From Rubrivivax sp. A210 (lineage in GTDB: Bacteria > Pseudomonadota > Gammaproteobacteria > Burkholderiales > Burkholderiaceae_C), in assembly GCF_904426505.1 (NCBI RefSeq), contig NZ_CAJGBN010000001.1, forward strand, positions 62,001-126,000: a stretch of DNA of 64,000 nucleotides. Reading direction: 5' to 3'. A program made the position numbers and the translations under genes. Each line of letters opens with the position of its first letter. Position 1 is the stretch's first letter. The notes under the pieces were generated by a model that worked only from the letters and a program-made list of their open reading frames with translations, was not told the DNA's origin and did no database searches. Shown here piece after piece: positions 35,035 to 44,349 of this stretch.

Positions 35035-35076
35035 AGCATACGCGTGCGACAACGCTTTCTCGGTGGGCTGGCGCGC
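35035..35076 (-). promoter_or_regulatory. Regulon promoter for antiporter, predicted leaderless
   Basis: Minus strand: box GCGCGCCAGCCCACCGAGA (35058-35076), 17-nt spacer, -10 TATGCT (35035-35040). The predicted start falls at or next to the A of the ATG at 35029. Confidence 0.58.
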
Positions 35077-35419
35077 GCCTAGGCCGGGCAGGGCGTGCGG
35101 GCGGCAGAGCCCAATGGCGCGCCGGTGCATCGTGCCCACCCGCGCCTGCGAGGGTGCAGGGTCTTGGACGAGGCCAAGAAGGGGGCCATGAAGCGGCCCA
35201 AGGACGAATCCCGATGGGCGAGAAGCCGCATGAATGCTGCCGCGGTAGCCGATTGGCCATGGATGACCGGACAGGAAGGCCCGTCGCGAGATCTCGCACA
35301 ACCGCGCCGCAAGGCCCCGATGTCATCGAAGCGATCGGGGCCTTGTCGTTTCAGAGGCGATCAGGCCTGACCGCCAACTCCTCGCGGTAGAAGGTCAATG
35401 GCCATCGCGGGGGCTGGCT
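35077..35419. other. Intergenic stretch with one inverted repeat, no convincing gene
   Basis: Several short frames cross this region on both strands, but none has a family match or good ribosome-binding site. An 11-bp perfect inverted repeat (35311-35321 with 35334-35344, 12-nt loop) lies 76 nt beyond the stop of the gene ending at 35420. It is followed on the plus strand by GTCGTTT and could be a terminator-like structure. Confidence 0.5.
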
Positions 35420-36388
35420 TCATGGGCCAGGCGGGGCGGTCGATGCGTCCGCGCCGTCCGTCGGCGCCTGCGCCAAATCCGAGGCCAGCGCGGCCACCGC
35501 CTTGAACCAGTCGGCGGCACCCGCGCCTTGCGGGTGCAGCAGCAGGCGGCCCCCCGATGCGTCGTCGAACTGCAGGCCGCTGACGCCGTCGCGGTCGACC
35601 ACGCGGGCCACTGCGGTGGCCTGCCGGGCTTGCAGGCTCAAGCTGCATTGCGGCCCCGTCGCATGGTAGCCGTCGCTCACCGCCAAGGCCGCGCCCAGCG
35701 TGCCTGTGTAGTGAACGGCGGCCCCGACGCTGCCCAGGTCCAGCCGCAGCTCGGCGGCCCGGTCGAGGTGGCGCATGGCTGCGTTCGCCCAGGCCGCGGC
35801 CGCCGGCCCGCGGGCCAACGTGTCCACCCGGGTGAAGCCCGGATGCGGTACCAGCATCAAGGGCATGGGGGCCGTGGCCAGCCGCCGCCGGCAGGCATCG
35901 GCGCGTGCATGGCCATGCTGGCGCAGCCACAGCAGGCCCTGGTCGCGGCCGAGGGGGCAGGGCAGCATGAGCCTGCCGATGCGCCGTCCCAGGCGGTCAT
36001 GCCAGCTGAGGTGTACCGCCGCGGCATCGCCCTCGGCATTGCCGGCGGCCGGTTCGACCAATTCGATGCGCGCAATGCCTCGTTCGGACAGCCAGGCGGC
36101 GTGGCGCTCGCCCCTCAGGTGCCACACGTCGATGCCGTCGGCCACGCCACGGGCGCACTCGAGCGTGCTCTGGAGTTCGGCCAGGCCATTGGCCACGGTC
36201 AGCACCACACGGCCCCAGTCGGCCACGGGCGCCATCAGGTCGGCCAGCAGGGCGTGCAGGGCCTGGGGTGGGAGTGGCGCCGGTGCGCGCGGCGGGCCGG
36301 TGCGCGTGCGGGGTGGCGGCGGGCACGGCCGGCCCGGGTTGAAGGGGCCGTGACGGGGGAAGAGCGGGAACGGAGCGGGTGCGCCCAT
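35420..36388 (-). CDS. Hypothetical protein with weak resemblance to heme-utilisation (HemS/ChuX-like) proteins
   Basis: 322 residues from the ATG at 36388, preceded by GGAGGCGACCGCC. The N-terminus is Pro-rich (MGAPAPFPLFPRHGPFNPGRPCPPPPRTRTGPP). The body has DLMAPVADWGRVVLTVANGLAELQS... and, near the C-terminus, VARVVDRDGVSGLQFDDASGGRLLLHPQGAG. That last segment loosely recalls the SLQFFDAxGxAVHK motif of HemS-type hemin-degrading factors. The similarity is too weak for an assignment. No signal peptide or TM segment. A separate promoter was not found. Confidence 0.6.
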   Translation of the reverse strand: MGAPAPFPLFPRHGPFNPGRPCPPPPRTRTGPPRAPAPLPPQALHALLADLMAPVADWGRVVLTVANGLAELQSTLECARGVADGIDVWHLRGERHAAWLSERGIARIELVEPAAGNAEGDAAAVHLSWHDRLGRRIGRLMLPCPLGRDQGLLWLRQHGHARADACRRRLATAPMPLMLVPHPGFTRVDTLARGPAAAAWANAAMRHLDRAAELRLDLGSVGAAVHYTGTLGAALAVSDGYHATGPQCSLSLQARQATAVARVVDRDGVSGLQFDDASGGRLLLHPQGAGAADWFKAVAALASDLAQAPTDGADASTAPPGP

Positions 36389-36654
36389 GGCGGTCGCCTC
36401 CTGGCATTGGGTGGCTCGGCGGGTGTGCGGCCCGGCAGGGTGGCACACGCGGGGTGTACGCAGGCAGGGTCGTCGCCGTGCGGCGGTCGCCGGCCCGGCC
36501 TGGCGCAAGCGGCGCGCCGGGCTGGGGGTGGGGTGTACCGCGGCTGCAGCGACCCCGTGGGGCGGACGGGCGCAGGACGGCACCTGCGGGCGTGGCCAAC
36601 GGGCCAGGACCGACGCTCGCGACAGCGGCGTCGTACCTTGGCCGCGGCGGCGGG

Positions 36655-37077
36655 TCAGGCTCTCAGGGGAGGTGCGCGAGACGGCGGGCCGCGCCACGCG
36701 AACAGCGTGCGCGGCGCCTGCAGGAACAGCGGCGCCAGGTAGTCGGCGCCACTGGCCAACACCAGCGACGAAAGCGTTGGCGGCGGCGCCAACTCGTGAT
36801 GGGCCAGCGAACAGTCGGGGCAGTGTTCCAGATCGCCCGAGGCCTGCACCATCGCGCCATCGACATCGCCATCCACATCGTCGGCCGCGCCGCCGGTGGC
36901 GGCGCCTTGCAAGGCCACGAGCTTCATGCCTTGCAGGGAGCAGACTTCGACCCAGAGGCCGACGTCGCCACGGGTGCGGTCAAGTGCGCGCGCCAGCGTG
37001 GGCGTCAGCGCCAGCATGAGCATGGCCACAAGGGCTAGCCAGGCTATCGGCTGTAGGCGCAGGCGCTGGGCGTTCAC
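36655..37077 (-). CDS. DUF2946-like small exported protein
   Basis: 140 residues from GTG 37077 (VNAQRLRLQPIAWLALVAMLMLALTPTLARA), which gives a good signal sequence; the frame stays open far upstream without support. The mature part has WVEVCSLQGMKLVAL and, after an acidic insert (ADDVDGDVDG), HCPDCSLAHHELAPPP. These are the two Cys motifs of DUF2946 proteins, which often sit near metal (copper) or TonB genes. The CPDC..HH pair may bind a metal. It lies next to the multicopper oxidase leader but is transcribed away from it. Confidence 0.7.
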   Translation of the reverse strand: MNAQRLRLQPIAWLALVAMLMLALTPTLARALDRTRGDVGLWVEVCSLQGMKLVALQGAATGGAADDVDGDVDGAMVQASGDLEHCPDCSLAHHELAPPPTLSSLVLASGADYLAPLFLQAPRTLFAWRGPPSRAPPLRA

Positions 37078-37490
37078 AGCTTTGAGTCTAGTCAGCCCTG
37101 GTGCCCAGCCCCTGCGGCGCAGTGTCGCAGCCGCCACCCTGAAATCGGGGGCCGATGGACATCGTTTCGGGCTGCGCTTGTCTGCGGCCCATGCCCCCCA
37201 GCCTGGATGCGACAGCATGTCGCAGGACGAGGGGCCGCGGCCATTGAACCAATCGGCGCGGCGTCGGTCCATCGGTTTGCACCCGCCCGGCGCTGCCGCG
37301 CCGGCCTGGCACGACGGCTTCATCAGCCACGCAAGTCCCTGATTCGACTGCCAGTTTCGCGCCCATCCGGCGCTCGAATCCGCCGCCATTGCACCTCGGC
37401 CCGCCCCTGGTGCCTGCTGCAAGGCCTGCGGCAGATTGCCACAGCAGCCTGGCCTGGCTGCGACAAGTTGCCTCAGGGCAGTCTGACGCA

Positions 37491-37525
37491 TGTGACTATC
37501 GGACGCGGCCTTACCGATAGTCACA
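37491..37525. promoter_or_regulatory. Inverted repeat upstream of multicopper oxidase gene
   Basis: Perfect 12-bp arms TGTGACTATCGG (37491-37502) and CCGATAGTCACA (37514-37525), separated by 11 nt, so the arm centres are 23 bp apart (about two helical turns). This suits a dimeric or tetrameric DNA-binding protein. The word TACCGATAG of the right arm recurs inside the first codons of the gene (37761-37769). Confidence 0.7.
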
Positions 37526-37658
37526 CGCCTAGCATCCCTGTGGTCTGTGGTGACATTTGCAAACACGGTGGGGCTCGTGCCTTTTCCCCTCCTTCTGCAA
37601 GCAAGTACCGCAAAGACATGGGTCGCTTCGATGGCGCTGGGCAGTTGCTGCCTGCTGC

Positions 37659-37680
37659 GCCGATTCCGACAGGAATCGGC
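37659..37680 (+). promoter_or_regulatory. Hairpin in the multicopper oxidase leader
   Basis: Perfect 9-bp stem GCCGATTCC / GGAATCGGC with a 4-nt GACA loop, about 65 nt before the start codon and not followed by a T-run. It would be a stable mRNA leader hairpin; it may also be an operator. Confidence 0.55.
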
Positions 37681-37744
37681 CCGGCGGGTGGCCGGCGATC
37701 ACCAACGCAGCGGTGGGTACTTCTCGTGATCGGAGGGCTTCTCG

Positions 37745-40700
37745 ATGAAGCATCTGGATATACCGATAGAAAGGCGCGGCCGGCGTCAGGCCGGAATCAC
37801 GCGCCCGGGCGCCTCGGCGTTCGCACTGATGATGGCCGCCAGCGGCATCATGCTGGCGTCAGGCGGGGCTTCGGCGGCCATCACCTGCACGCGCACGATC
37901 ACGGCCAACGTGGTCGCGCTCGACATGCCGATCCTCAACAACCGGCTTGGCGCCTCCAATGTCAACGGCATGATGTTCGCCCTGCGCGAAGATCTGGTCG
38001 ACATCGGCAGCAACAAGAGCGAGAAGTCCGGCGGCCTGCTGACCGCCGGCAACGTCAAGCTGCGTGACGACAAGCGGCCGCGTCCGCTGGTGCTGCGCGT
38101 GGCTGCGGGCGACTGCCTGACGGTCAATTTCGCGAACCTCTTGAAGGTGGCGCCGAACGCGCGCAACTTCCTGATCGACCGCGACGGCATCGGCAACGAT
38201 CCCAACCCGGTTACCGCCGACGGCGCGCCGCAAATTCCGGTGCCGGTGGACGAGCAGGTGGCCGACCGCCGCGCCAGCTTCCATGCCAATGGCATGCAGC
38301 TGCGCACGCTGGGTGGCATCGCCAACGACGGTTCCTTCGTCGGCGCCAACCCGTCCAGCCTGGTCGCCCCCGGTGGCACCGCGGTCTACAACCTGTACGC
38401 CGAGCGCGAGCAGGTGTACCAGCTGATCAGCGCCGGCGCGCTGGTGGGCTCGGACGCCAACCAGGGCAACATTGCCAACGGCCTGTTCGGCCAGGTCATC
38501 GTCGAGCCCAAGGGCGCGAAGATGTACCGCAACACTGTGACCGAGGAAGAGATGCGCCTGGCGACGCGCACCGCGTCGATCACCAGCACCACCTGCCCCA
38601 AGCTCGGCGCCGCCGTGCCGGGGTCGACGACGCTGAAGTACTGCACCACGCTGGGCGGGCACCCGGTCCTCAACTACGAGGCCACCTACCCGAACAGCCT
38701 GCCCTGGAGCACTGAAGGCAAGGCCGGCCGCACCATCCTGAACATGGTTCAGGCGAACCGGATCGTACACACCGAGGTCGACGCCGTGGTCACCGGCCCC
38801 AACGCCGACGGCAGCTTTCCGGCCAGCACCTATCCGCTGGAAGCCGCGGGCAAGCGCAACCCGGCCTATCCCAACCGGCTGGAGCCGTTCCGCGACTTCG
38901 CCTCGATCTTCCACGACGAAGTGGCCAACGCCCAGGCCTACCCGGGCTTCTACAACGTCGCCGGCTTCCAGCCCCCCGCGGGCCAGGCCATCGACCCGTT
39001 GACCACGGTCTTCGCCTACCTGCTCAAGGGTGTGCGCGACAAGTTCATGATCAACTACACCTCGGGTGGCATCGGCACCGAGATCCTGTCCAACCGCATG
39101 GGCGTCGGTCCCATGTACGACTGCCTGGACTGCGCCTACGAAGAGTTCTTCCTGACCTTCCCCGCGGTGGGTGAGTTCGGGCAGCTGGTCGACATCCCGG
39201 CGAATGCCGGCCTCGAGACCATCACGCCGCAGAACGTGCTCAACATCCTGCTGTTCCTGAAGAACGGCACGCCCGCGCTGAGCCCGGCCGAACAGCAGTT
39301 CGTCGCCGCCATGGGCCCCAAGGCCACCAAGCCCTTCTACCCGGCCGACACCGGCAACATCAACCACAGCTACATCGGCGACTTCGTCAAGATTCGCAAC
39401 ACGCACAACGGCTTCGAGCAGCACGTCTTCCACCTGCACAACCACCAGTGGCTGTTCAACCCGAACGACGACAACTCGAACTACCTCGACGCCCAGGGCA
39501 TCGGCCCCGGCATGGGCTACACCTACGAGATCGCCAACGGCGGCTCCGGCAACCGCAACAAGTCGGCCGGTGACGCCATCTACCACTGCCACTTCTACCC
39601 GCACTTCGCGCAGGGCATGTGGTACATGTGGCGCATCCATGACGTGCTGGAAACCGGCACCAAGCTGCAGGTTTCGGGCAACGGCTTCCATACCGCGGCC
39701 TATGCGCTGAAGGACGGCACGCCCGCCGCCGGCGCGCGCGCGCTGCCCGATGGTGAACTGACCGTCGGCGCACCCATCCCGGCCATCGTGCCGCTGCCCG
39801 GCAAGGCGCTGCCGCCCATGCCCGCCGCCGGCGTCACCGTGCTGGCCGTCGACCGCAATGGCGCTGCCCCCGGGGGCACCTCCAGCCAGGCCAAGCTCAA
39901 CTACCCGGCCATCGCCGGCCCGGACGGCAAGTTCGGCACCGCCGACGACGTGAACCCTGGCTACCCGTTCTGGATTGCCGGCGTCGCCTGCGAGAACGGC
40001 CCCAACTGCGACCAGGGCATCAACGGCCAGCGCGCCGTGAGCCCGCCGATGGACATGCTGACCAAGGCCGAGGCACAAGCCCTGGTCGACCCGGTCACCG
40101 GCACCGAGCCCTTCAAGAGCTACTCCGCCGCGATGAAGGCCAACTTCATCGCCCTGGCCGGTGACTACAGCCAGATGAATGGCGGTCTGCCCCGCCATGC
40201 GCTGCACGGCGTCGCTGCCGGTGGCCAGGCCGCACCCACCATCGCCGGTGTCGTGAGCCCGGTGGACATGACCAAGGTCATCGTCAAGGCCAAGGCCGCC
40301 TTCTATCCCGAAGGTGGTACCGACGTCGAACGTACCGCGATGCAGTTCCATTCGCGTGGCGACATCCCGTCCTACAAGGTGCTGCCCGCCGGCACCGTGC
40401 AGGCCGCGAGCTTCCGCGTCGACAGCCAGCCGGCCGTTCCGGGCTCGGCCTTCAGCGACCCCTGCAAGGACGACAACCTGGCCGTGCTCACCACCAACGG
40501 CAGCAACCAGTGGTTCAGCGGCAACCCCGCCGCTCCGCTGGTGACCCTGCCTTCCGGTGCCTTCGGCTCCTACACGCCGCGCATCTACAAGGGCGCCAAC
40601 GTCCAGTACGACGCGGTCATCAACAAGGTGGGCAACCATTACCCGCAGCAGCGCATCGTCTCGCTGTGGGAAGACGTGCTGCCGGTGATCGAGAAGACCA

Positions 40701-43700
40701 AGCCGGGTGAGCCGCTCGTGATGCGGATGAACACCTTCGACTGCACGATGTACCACCACACCAATCTCGTGCCGGAAACGTTCGAGATGGACGACTACCA
40801 GCTGCGCACGCCGACCGACATCATCGGCCAGCACATCCACCTGCCGAAGTGGGATCTGTCCACCACCGACGGTTCTGCCAACGGCTGGAACTACGAAGAC
40901 GGCACGCATTCGGCCGGCACCATCCGCGAGCGCATCGAGGCCATCAACTGCTTCAACGGCGACGCCGCGGCCTGCAAGTTCGGCGCACTGCCCGGCCCGG
41001 GCACCGACGCGCTGCTGCACCCTGCAAAGCATCCCTACTTCCCGGCCACCGGCCCGGGCGGCGTGGATTGGCTGGGCGCGCGCATCACGCTGCAACGCTG
41101 GTTTGCCGACCCGCTGCTGAACGTCCAGAACGTTGATCGCGGTCTGGGCATCATCTTCACCCACGACCACTACGGTCCGTCCACCTTCCAGCAGATCGGC
41201 CTGTATTCCACGGTGCTGATCGAGCCGTCCAACTCGACCTGGAAGCACAGCGAAACCGGCAACCTGCTGGGCTGCGCCTCGCCGGCCGGCGTGGCACCGT
41301 TCTCGCCCACCGACGTGGGCCAGCCCGTGCGTGACCAACTGCCCGGCGGTTGCCGCAACGACGGCGGCCCGACCTCCTGGCAAGCCGCCATCGTCACGGG
41401 TGACCTCGACGGCGACAGCAAGAACGACAGCTTCCGCGAGTTCTACTTCGAGTACAGCGACTTCCAGCACGCGTACGAAGCCGGCGTCTACGTCGGTGCC
41501 GGTACCCTCGGCGAGTACAACGGCTCCTACGACGAGAAGGCCTATCTGGGCTTCTCGCCGGCGCTGCAGGACCTGTTCTACCCCGAGCTTCACCATGCTC
41601 CGGCCGACGGCCTGTTCCCGGCGTTCGCGCCTGGTGCGGTGCAATCGGACACCTTCCGCTTCGCGATCGCCCCGCCGCTGATCAAGCCGGTGATGCCGAT
41701 CTTCCCCGACCTCACGGTCGAGAAGTTCGTCAACTTCGCCAATGGCGCCCTGTCGTTCACTCCGGTGGTCGGCCAGGAAGTCGCGGGCAAGGTGCGTGAG
41801 TGCATCCAGCGTCCGTGCCCGACCTCGATCTCCTTCCTCGAGCCCGGCATGTTCGTCGTCAACTACCGCAACGAGCCCGGCTCGCTGCGCATCTATGACC
41901 CGTCCAAGATCGGCCCCGATGGCAAGCGCGGTGCGCAAGCCGACGGCCAGGCCGGTGACCTGTCCTATGTGTTCTCGTCCAACGTCGTTCGCGCGATCCC
42001 CGACCTGAATCGCATGCCGGCCATGGGCACCGTCGCCAGCACGCCGGCCGACGCCAGCATCCTGCCGCCGGCCAACCTCGCCGTGACGGTGTTCCCGCCG
42101 CACATCAACAGTGCCGGCTTCGAACAGAAGGATCCGTTCACGCCGATGCTTCGCACCTACTCGGGTGACCGCGTGCGCGTCAAGGCGCAGGCCGGTGGCT
42201 TCGAGGAAGAGCACAGCGTGTCCATCCACGGCATCAAGTGGCTCAAGACCGGCTCCGGCCATGGTCGCGGCCCGAATTCCGGCTGGGTCAACCAGTCGTC
42301 GGGTGGCATTTCCGAGCAGTTCACGATGGCCTCGCCGGTCTTCATGGACTTCAGCCAGAAGGCTGGCACTGCCGACTACCTGTACCAGATGGACGCCTAC
42401 CAAGACGGCGTCTGGGGTGGCAACTGGGGCCTGATGCGCAACTACAACACGCTGCAACCGACGCTGTTTGCCCTGCCGAACAACGTGCGTCCGGTGCAGC
42501 CGTTCAACCGCGCGCTGTTCCAGTCCGGCGACAAGGCGGTCTGCCCGCTGAACGCGCCGGTCAAGGCCTTCAACATCACGGCCATCGCCGCCAACCTGGC
42601 ATTGCCTGCCGTCCCTGGCGTGACCCTCACGCCGACGGGCGACCAGGTGCTGCGCGCCGGCACGCCCAACCTCGAGGTGGGCAATCTGCCGGTGGGTGTC
42701 AACATCGCCTCCCTGCATGCAGGCGGCCCGCTCACGGGCACCGGCACGCTGGTCTACAACAGCCGCACCACCCCGGTGACCGGCACGGCCCAGGGCATCA
42801 CGGTCAACGAGACCGGCCCGCTGCATGACCCGACCGGCATGATGTACGTCCTGTCTTCGGATCTGGACGCTGCCGGCAAGCTCAAGGCCGGTGTCAAGGT
42901 CGAGCCGCTGGCCCTGCGTGTCAACGCCGGTGATTGCGTGCAAGTGACGTTGAACAACAGGCTGCCGGCCGTGGCCAGCGACCTGCCCAACTACAACGAC
43001 TTCCGCCACGCCAACAAGCGTGAGCGTCTGCACCCCGAGGGCTCCACGGTCTTCGGTGTCAACCATGTCCGCGCCTCCAGCGAAGTGGGCTTCCACACCC
43101 AGCTGCTCGAGTACGACGTGACCAAGTCGGACGGCATGAACGTCGGTGTCAACCCGGTGCAAACCGTGGCCCCCGGCGCCCCTGCGCGTACCTACACGTT
43201 CTATGCCGGCGACCTGCGCCTGGCCGAACTGCCGCAGATCGGCAATGCCGCCCAGTTCAATCTCGACGCCATCCTGGCGACCGCGATCGAATTCGGTCCG
43301 GTCAATGCGCTGGCCTCGGACAAGATCAAGCAAGCCGAAAAGGGCCTGTCCGGTCTGGTCGTCGTGCATCCGCGCGGCGCCACCACGGCCTTCCCGGTCG
43401 CGGGCTCCAAGCTCACCGCCGACGTCACCGCCCCGGCGCTGGCCCAGCAAGTGACCAACCTGCTGACCAACACGCTGCCGGCAACAGCGGCGCAGACCTA
43501 CCGCGACTTCGGCCTCGTGTGGCAGAAGATGCTCAACTACCGCTACGCCTCGGGCAATGCGGTGCAGAACGAATCGGAGGAAGGCCCCGGCATTCCCGAG
43601 AACGCGCCGCACACCATGATCGGTGCTGCCAACTACGGTGCCGAGCCCACCTTCTTCCGCTTCGGCATCCCGCCGCTGTCGGCAGCAGGCAACGCCAACT

Positions 43701-44206
43701 GCGGTGGCGTGGGTGGCCAGTTCACGGCTCCCAAGCCCGCGAACCCGGCCGACCTGACCTGCTTCGGTGGCATCCTCAACGCCGGCTCGCTGTTCAGCAA
43801 CAGCATCACCGGGGGTGTCGATCCGCAGACGCCGATCTTCCTGGCCAGCGCGGGTCAGCAGTTCCGCATCGGCCTCGTGGCGCCCAACTCGAGCAGCCGT
43901 GCGACGACCTTCACGCTGCACGGTCACGTGTGGCCGAGGGATCCGTTCCTGGCCCTCAAGCGCGATGCAGCCGGCTTCCCGACCAACGCCAACATCGACA
44001 ACGTCGGTTCGGTGGTGATCGGCAACAACCCGATGCAGATGTACTTCGGCGCCCAGGAAAGCGTCATCGGCTCTGCCCACTACGTCATCAAGCCGACCAC
44101 CGGCGCCGGTGGTGGCGATGCGGTCAAGGGCGACTACCTGATGCGCGACACCGCGGGTGCCGGCTTCGGTGGCGGTGCGTGGGGCATCCTGCGCGTCGGT
44201 CCGTAA
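37745..44206 (+). CDS. Very large multicopper oxidase, putative Mn(II) oxidase (MofA/MnxG-like)
   Basis: 2153 residues, several times the size of a laccase. A basic N-terminus and hydrophobic stretch (about 25-46, ending GGASA) form a signal peptide. Copper motifs: HVFHLHNHQWLF (from His560) and YHCHFYPHFAQGMW (Cys615 flanked by His614/616, His620, Met625) make a type 1 plus trinuclear half. CTMYHHTNLVPE (from Cys1000), GQHIHLPKWD, FTHDHYGPSTFQ (His1140/1142), EEHSVSIHGIKW (His1490/1495), GFHTQLLEY (His1784) and LHGHVWPRD (His2059/2061) follow. The usual order (HxH motifs first, HCH last) is thus permuted. Residues about 70-260 and 1690-1890 are related to each other (VNGMMFALREDL/PTGMMYVLSSDL; LRVAAGDCLTV/LRVNAGDCVQV). 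Known relatives oxidise Mn(II) outside the cell. GGAGGG lies before the ATG. Substrate is inferred from family only. Confidence 0.88.
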   Translation: MKHLDIPIERRGRRQAGITRPGASAFALMMAASGIMLASGGASAAITCTRTITANVVALDMPILNNRLGASNVNGMMFALREDLVDIGSNKSEKSGGLLTAGNVKLRDDKRPRPLVLRVAAGDCLTVNFANLLKVAPNARNFLIDRDGIGNDPNPVTADGAPQIPVPVDEQVADRRASFHANGMQLRTLGGIANDGSFVGANPSSLVAPGGTAVYNLYAEREQVYQLISAGALVGSDANQGNIANGLFGQVIVEPKGAKMYRNTVTEEEMRLATRTASITSTTCPKLGAAVPGSTTLKYCTTLGGHPVLNYEATYPNSLPWSTEGKAGRTILNMVQANRIVHTEVDAVVTGPNADGSFPASTYPLEAAGKRNPAYPNRLEPFRDFASIFHDEVANAQAYPGFYNVAGFQPPAGQAIDPLTTVFAYLLKGVRDKFMINYTSGGIGTEILSNRMGVGPMYDCLDCAYEEFFLTFPAVGEFGQLVDIPANAGLETITPQNVLNILLFLKNGTPALSPAEQQFVAAMGPKATKPFYPADTGNINHSYIGDFVKIRNTHNGFEQHVFHLHNHQWLFNPNDDNSNYLDAQGIGPGMGYTYEIANGGSGNRNKSAGDAIYHCHFYPHFAQGMWYMWRIHDVLETGTKLQVSGNGFHTAAYALKDGTPAAGARALPDGELTVGAPIPAIVPLPGKALPPMPAAGVTVLAVDRNGAAPGGTSSQAKLNYPAIAGPDGKFGTADDVNPGYPFWIAGVACENGPNCDQGINGQRAVSPPMDMLTKAEAQALVDPVTGTEPFKSYSAAMKANFIALAGDYSQMNGGLPRHALHGVAAGGQAAPTIAGVVSPVDMTKVIVKAKAAFYPEGGTDVERTAMQFHSRGDIPSYKVLPAGTVQAASFRVDSQPAVPGSAFSDPCKDDNLAVLTTNGSNQWFSGNPAAPLVTLPSGAFGSYTPRIYKGANVQYDAVINKVGNHYPQQRIVSLWEDVLPVIEKTKPGEPLVMRMNTFDCTMYHHTNLVPETFEMDDYQLRTPTDIIGQHIHLPKWDLSTTDGSANGWNYEDGTHSAGTIRERIEAINCFNGDAAACKFGALPGPGTDALLHPAKHPYFPATGPGGVDWLGARITLQRWFADPLLNVQNVDRGLGIIFTHDHYGPSTFQQIGLYSTVLIEPSNSTWKHSETGNLLGCASPAGVAPFSPTDVGQPVRDQLPGGCRNDGGPTSWQAAIVTGDLDGDSKNDSFREFYFEYSDFQHAYEAGVYVGAGTLGEYNGSYDEKAYLGFSPALQDLFYPELHHAPADGLFPAFAPGAVQSDTFRFAIAPPLIKPVMPIFPDLTVEKFVNFANGALSFTPVVGQEVAGKVRECIQRPCPTSISFLEPGMFVVNYRNEPGSLRIYDPSKIGPDGKRGAQADGQAGDLSYVFSSNVVRAIPDLNRMPAMGTVASTPADASILPPANLAVTVFPPHINSAGFEQKDPFTPMLRTYSGDRVRVKAQAGGFEEEHSVSIHGIKWLKTGSGHGRGPNSGWVNQSSGGISEQFTMASPVFMDFSQKAGTADYLYQMDAYQDGVWGGNWGLMRNYNTLQPTLFALPNNVRPVQPFNRALFQSGDKAVCPLNAPVKAFNITAIAANLALPAVPGVTLTPTGDQVLRAGTPNLEVGNLPVGVNIASLHAGGPLTGTGTLVYNSRTTPVTGTAQGITVNETGPLHDPTGMMYVLSSDLDAAGKLKAGVKVEPLALRVNAGDCVQVTLNNRLPAVASDLPNYNDFRHANKRERLHPEGSTVFGVNHVRASSEVGFHTQLLEYDVTKSDGMNVGVNPVQTVAPGAPARTYTFYAGDLRLAELPQIGNAAQFNLDAILATAIEFGPVNALASDKIKQAEKGLSGLVVVHPRGATTAFPVAGSKLTADVTAPALAQQVTNLLTNTLPATAAQTYRDFGLVWQKMLNYRYASGNAVQNESEEGPGIPENAPHTMIGAANYGAEPTFFRFGIPPLSAAGNANCGGVGGQFTAPKPANPADLTCFGGILNAGSLFSNSITGGVDPQTPIFLASAGQQFRIGLVAPNSSSRATTFTLHGHVWPRDPFLALKRDAAGFPTNANIDNVGSVVIGNNPMQMYFGAQESVIGSAHYVIKPTTGAGGGDAVKGDYLMRDTAGAGFGGGAWGILRVGP

Positions 44207-44244
44207 TCGCCTGAACTTCCCCCGGGGGGCAACCCCCGGCCCCG

Positions 44245-44284
44245 AATGGGTGCAGCCTGAACGGCTGCACCCATTTTTCTTTGT
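44245..44284 (+). terminator. Rho-independent terminator of multicopper oxidase gene
   Basis: Perfect 13-bp stem (44245-44257 with 44263-44275), 5-nt loop, then TTTTCTTTG. Confidence 0.92.
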
Positions 44285-44349
44285 GCGCCCTGCGTGGTGA
44301 CCCCCCCGTTGGAGGCTCCAGGCCGGCTGGGCCGGTCGCGGCCCGTGGC

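Larger units (their letters stand above)
37078..37744. other. Long leader/intergenic region of the multicopper oxidase gene
   Basis: 667 nt between divergent genes with no convincing coding frame. It holds two strong inverted repeats listed separately. A short one, TGCGACA-GCA-TGTCGCA (37208-37224), is also present, and its half-sites recur near 37115 and 37461. Recurrent TGTCGCA/TGCGACA words suggest a regulator binding region. Confidence 0.55.

Noticed and set aside
37491..37525. The TGTGA/TCACA ends considered as a CRP site
   Set aside because: CRP needs TGTGA-N6-TCACA; here the two ends are 25 nt apart.
36655..37566. The DUF2946-like gene extended to an upstream start at 37566
   Set aside because: The extension lacks similarity, removes the signal peptide and covers the inverted repeats of the divergent leader.
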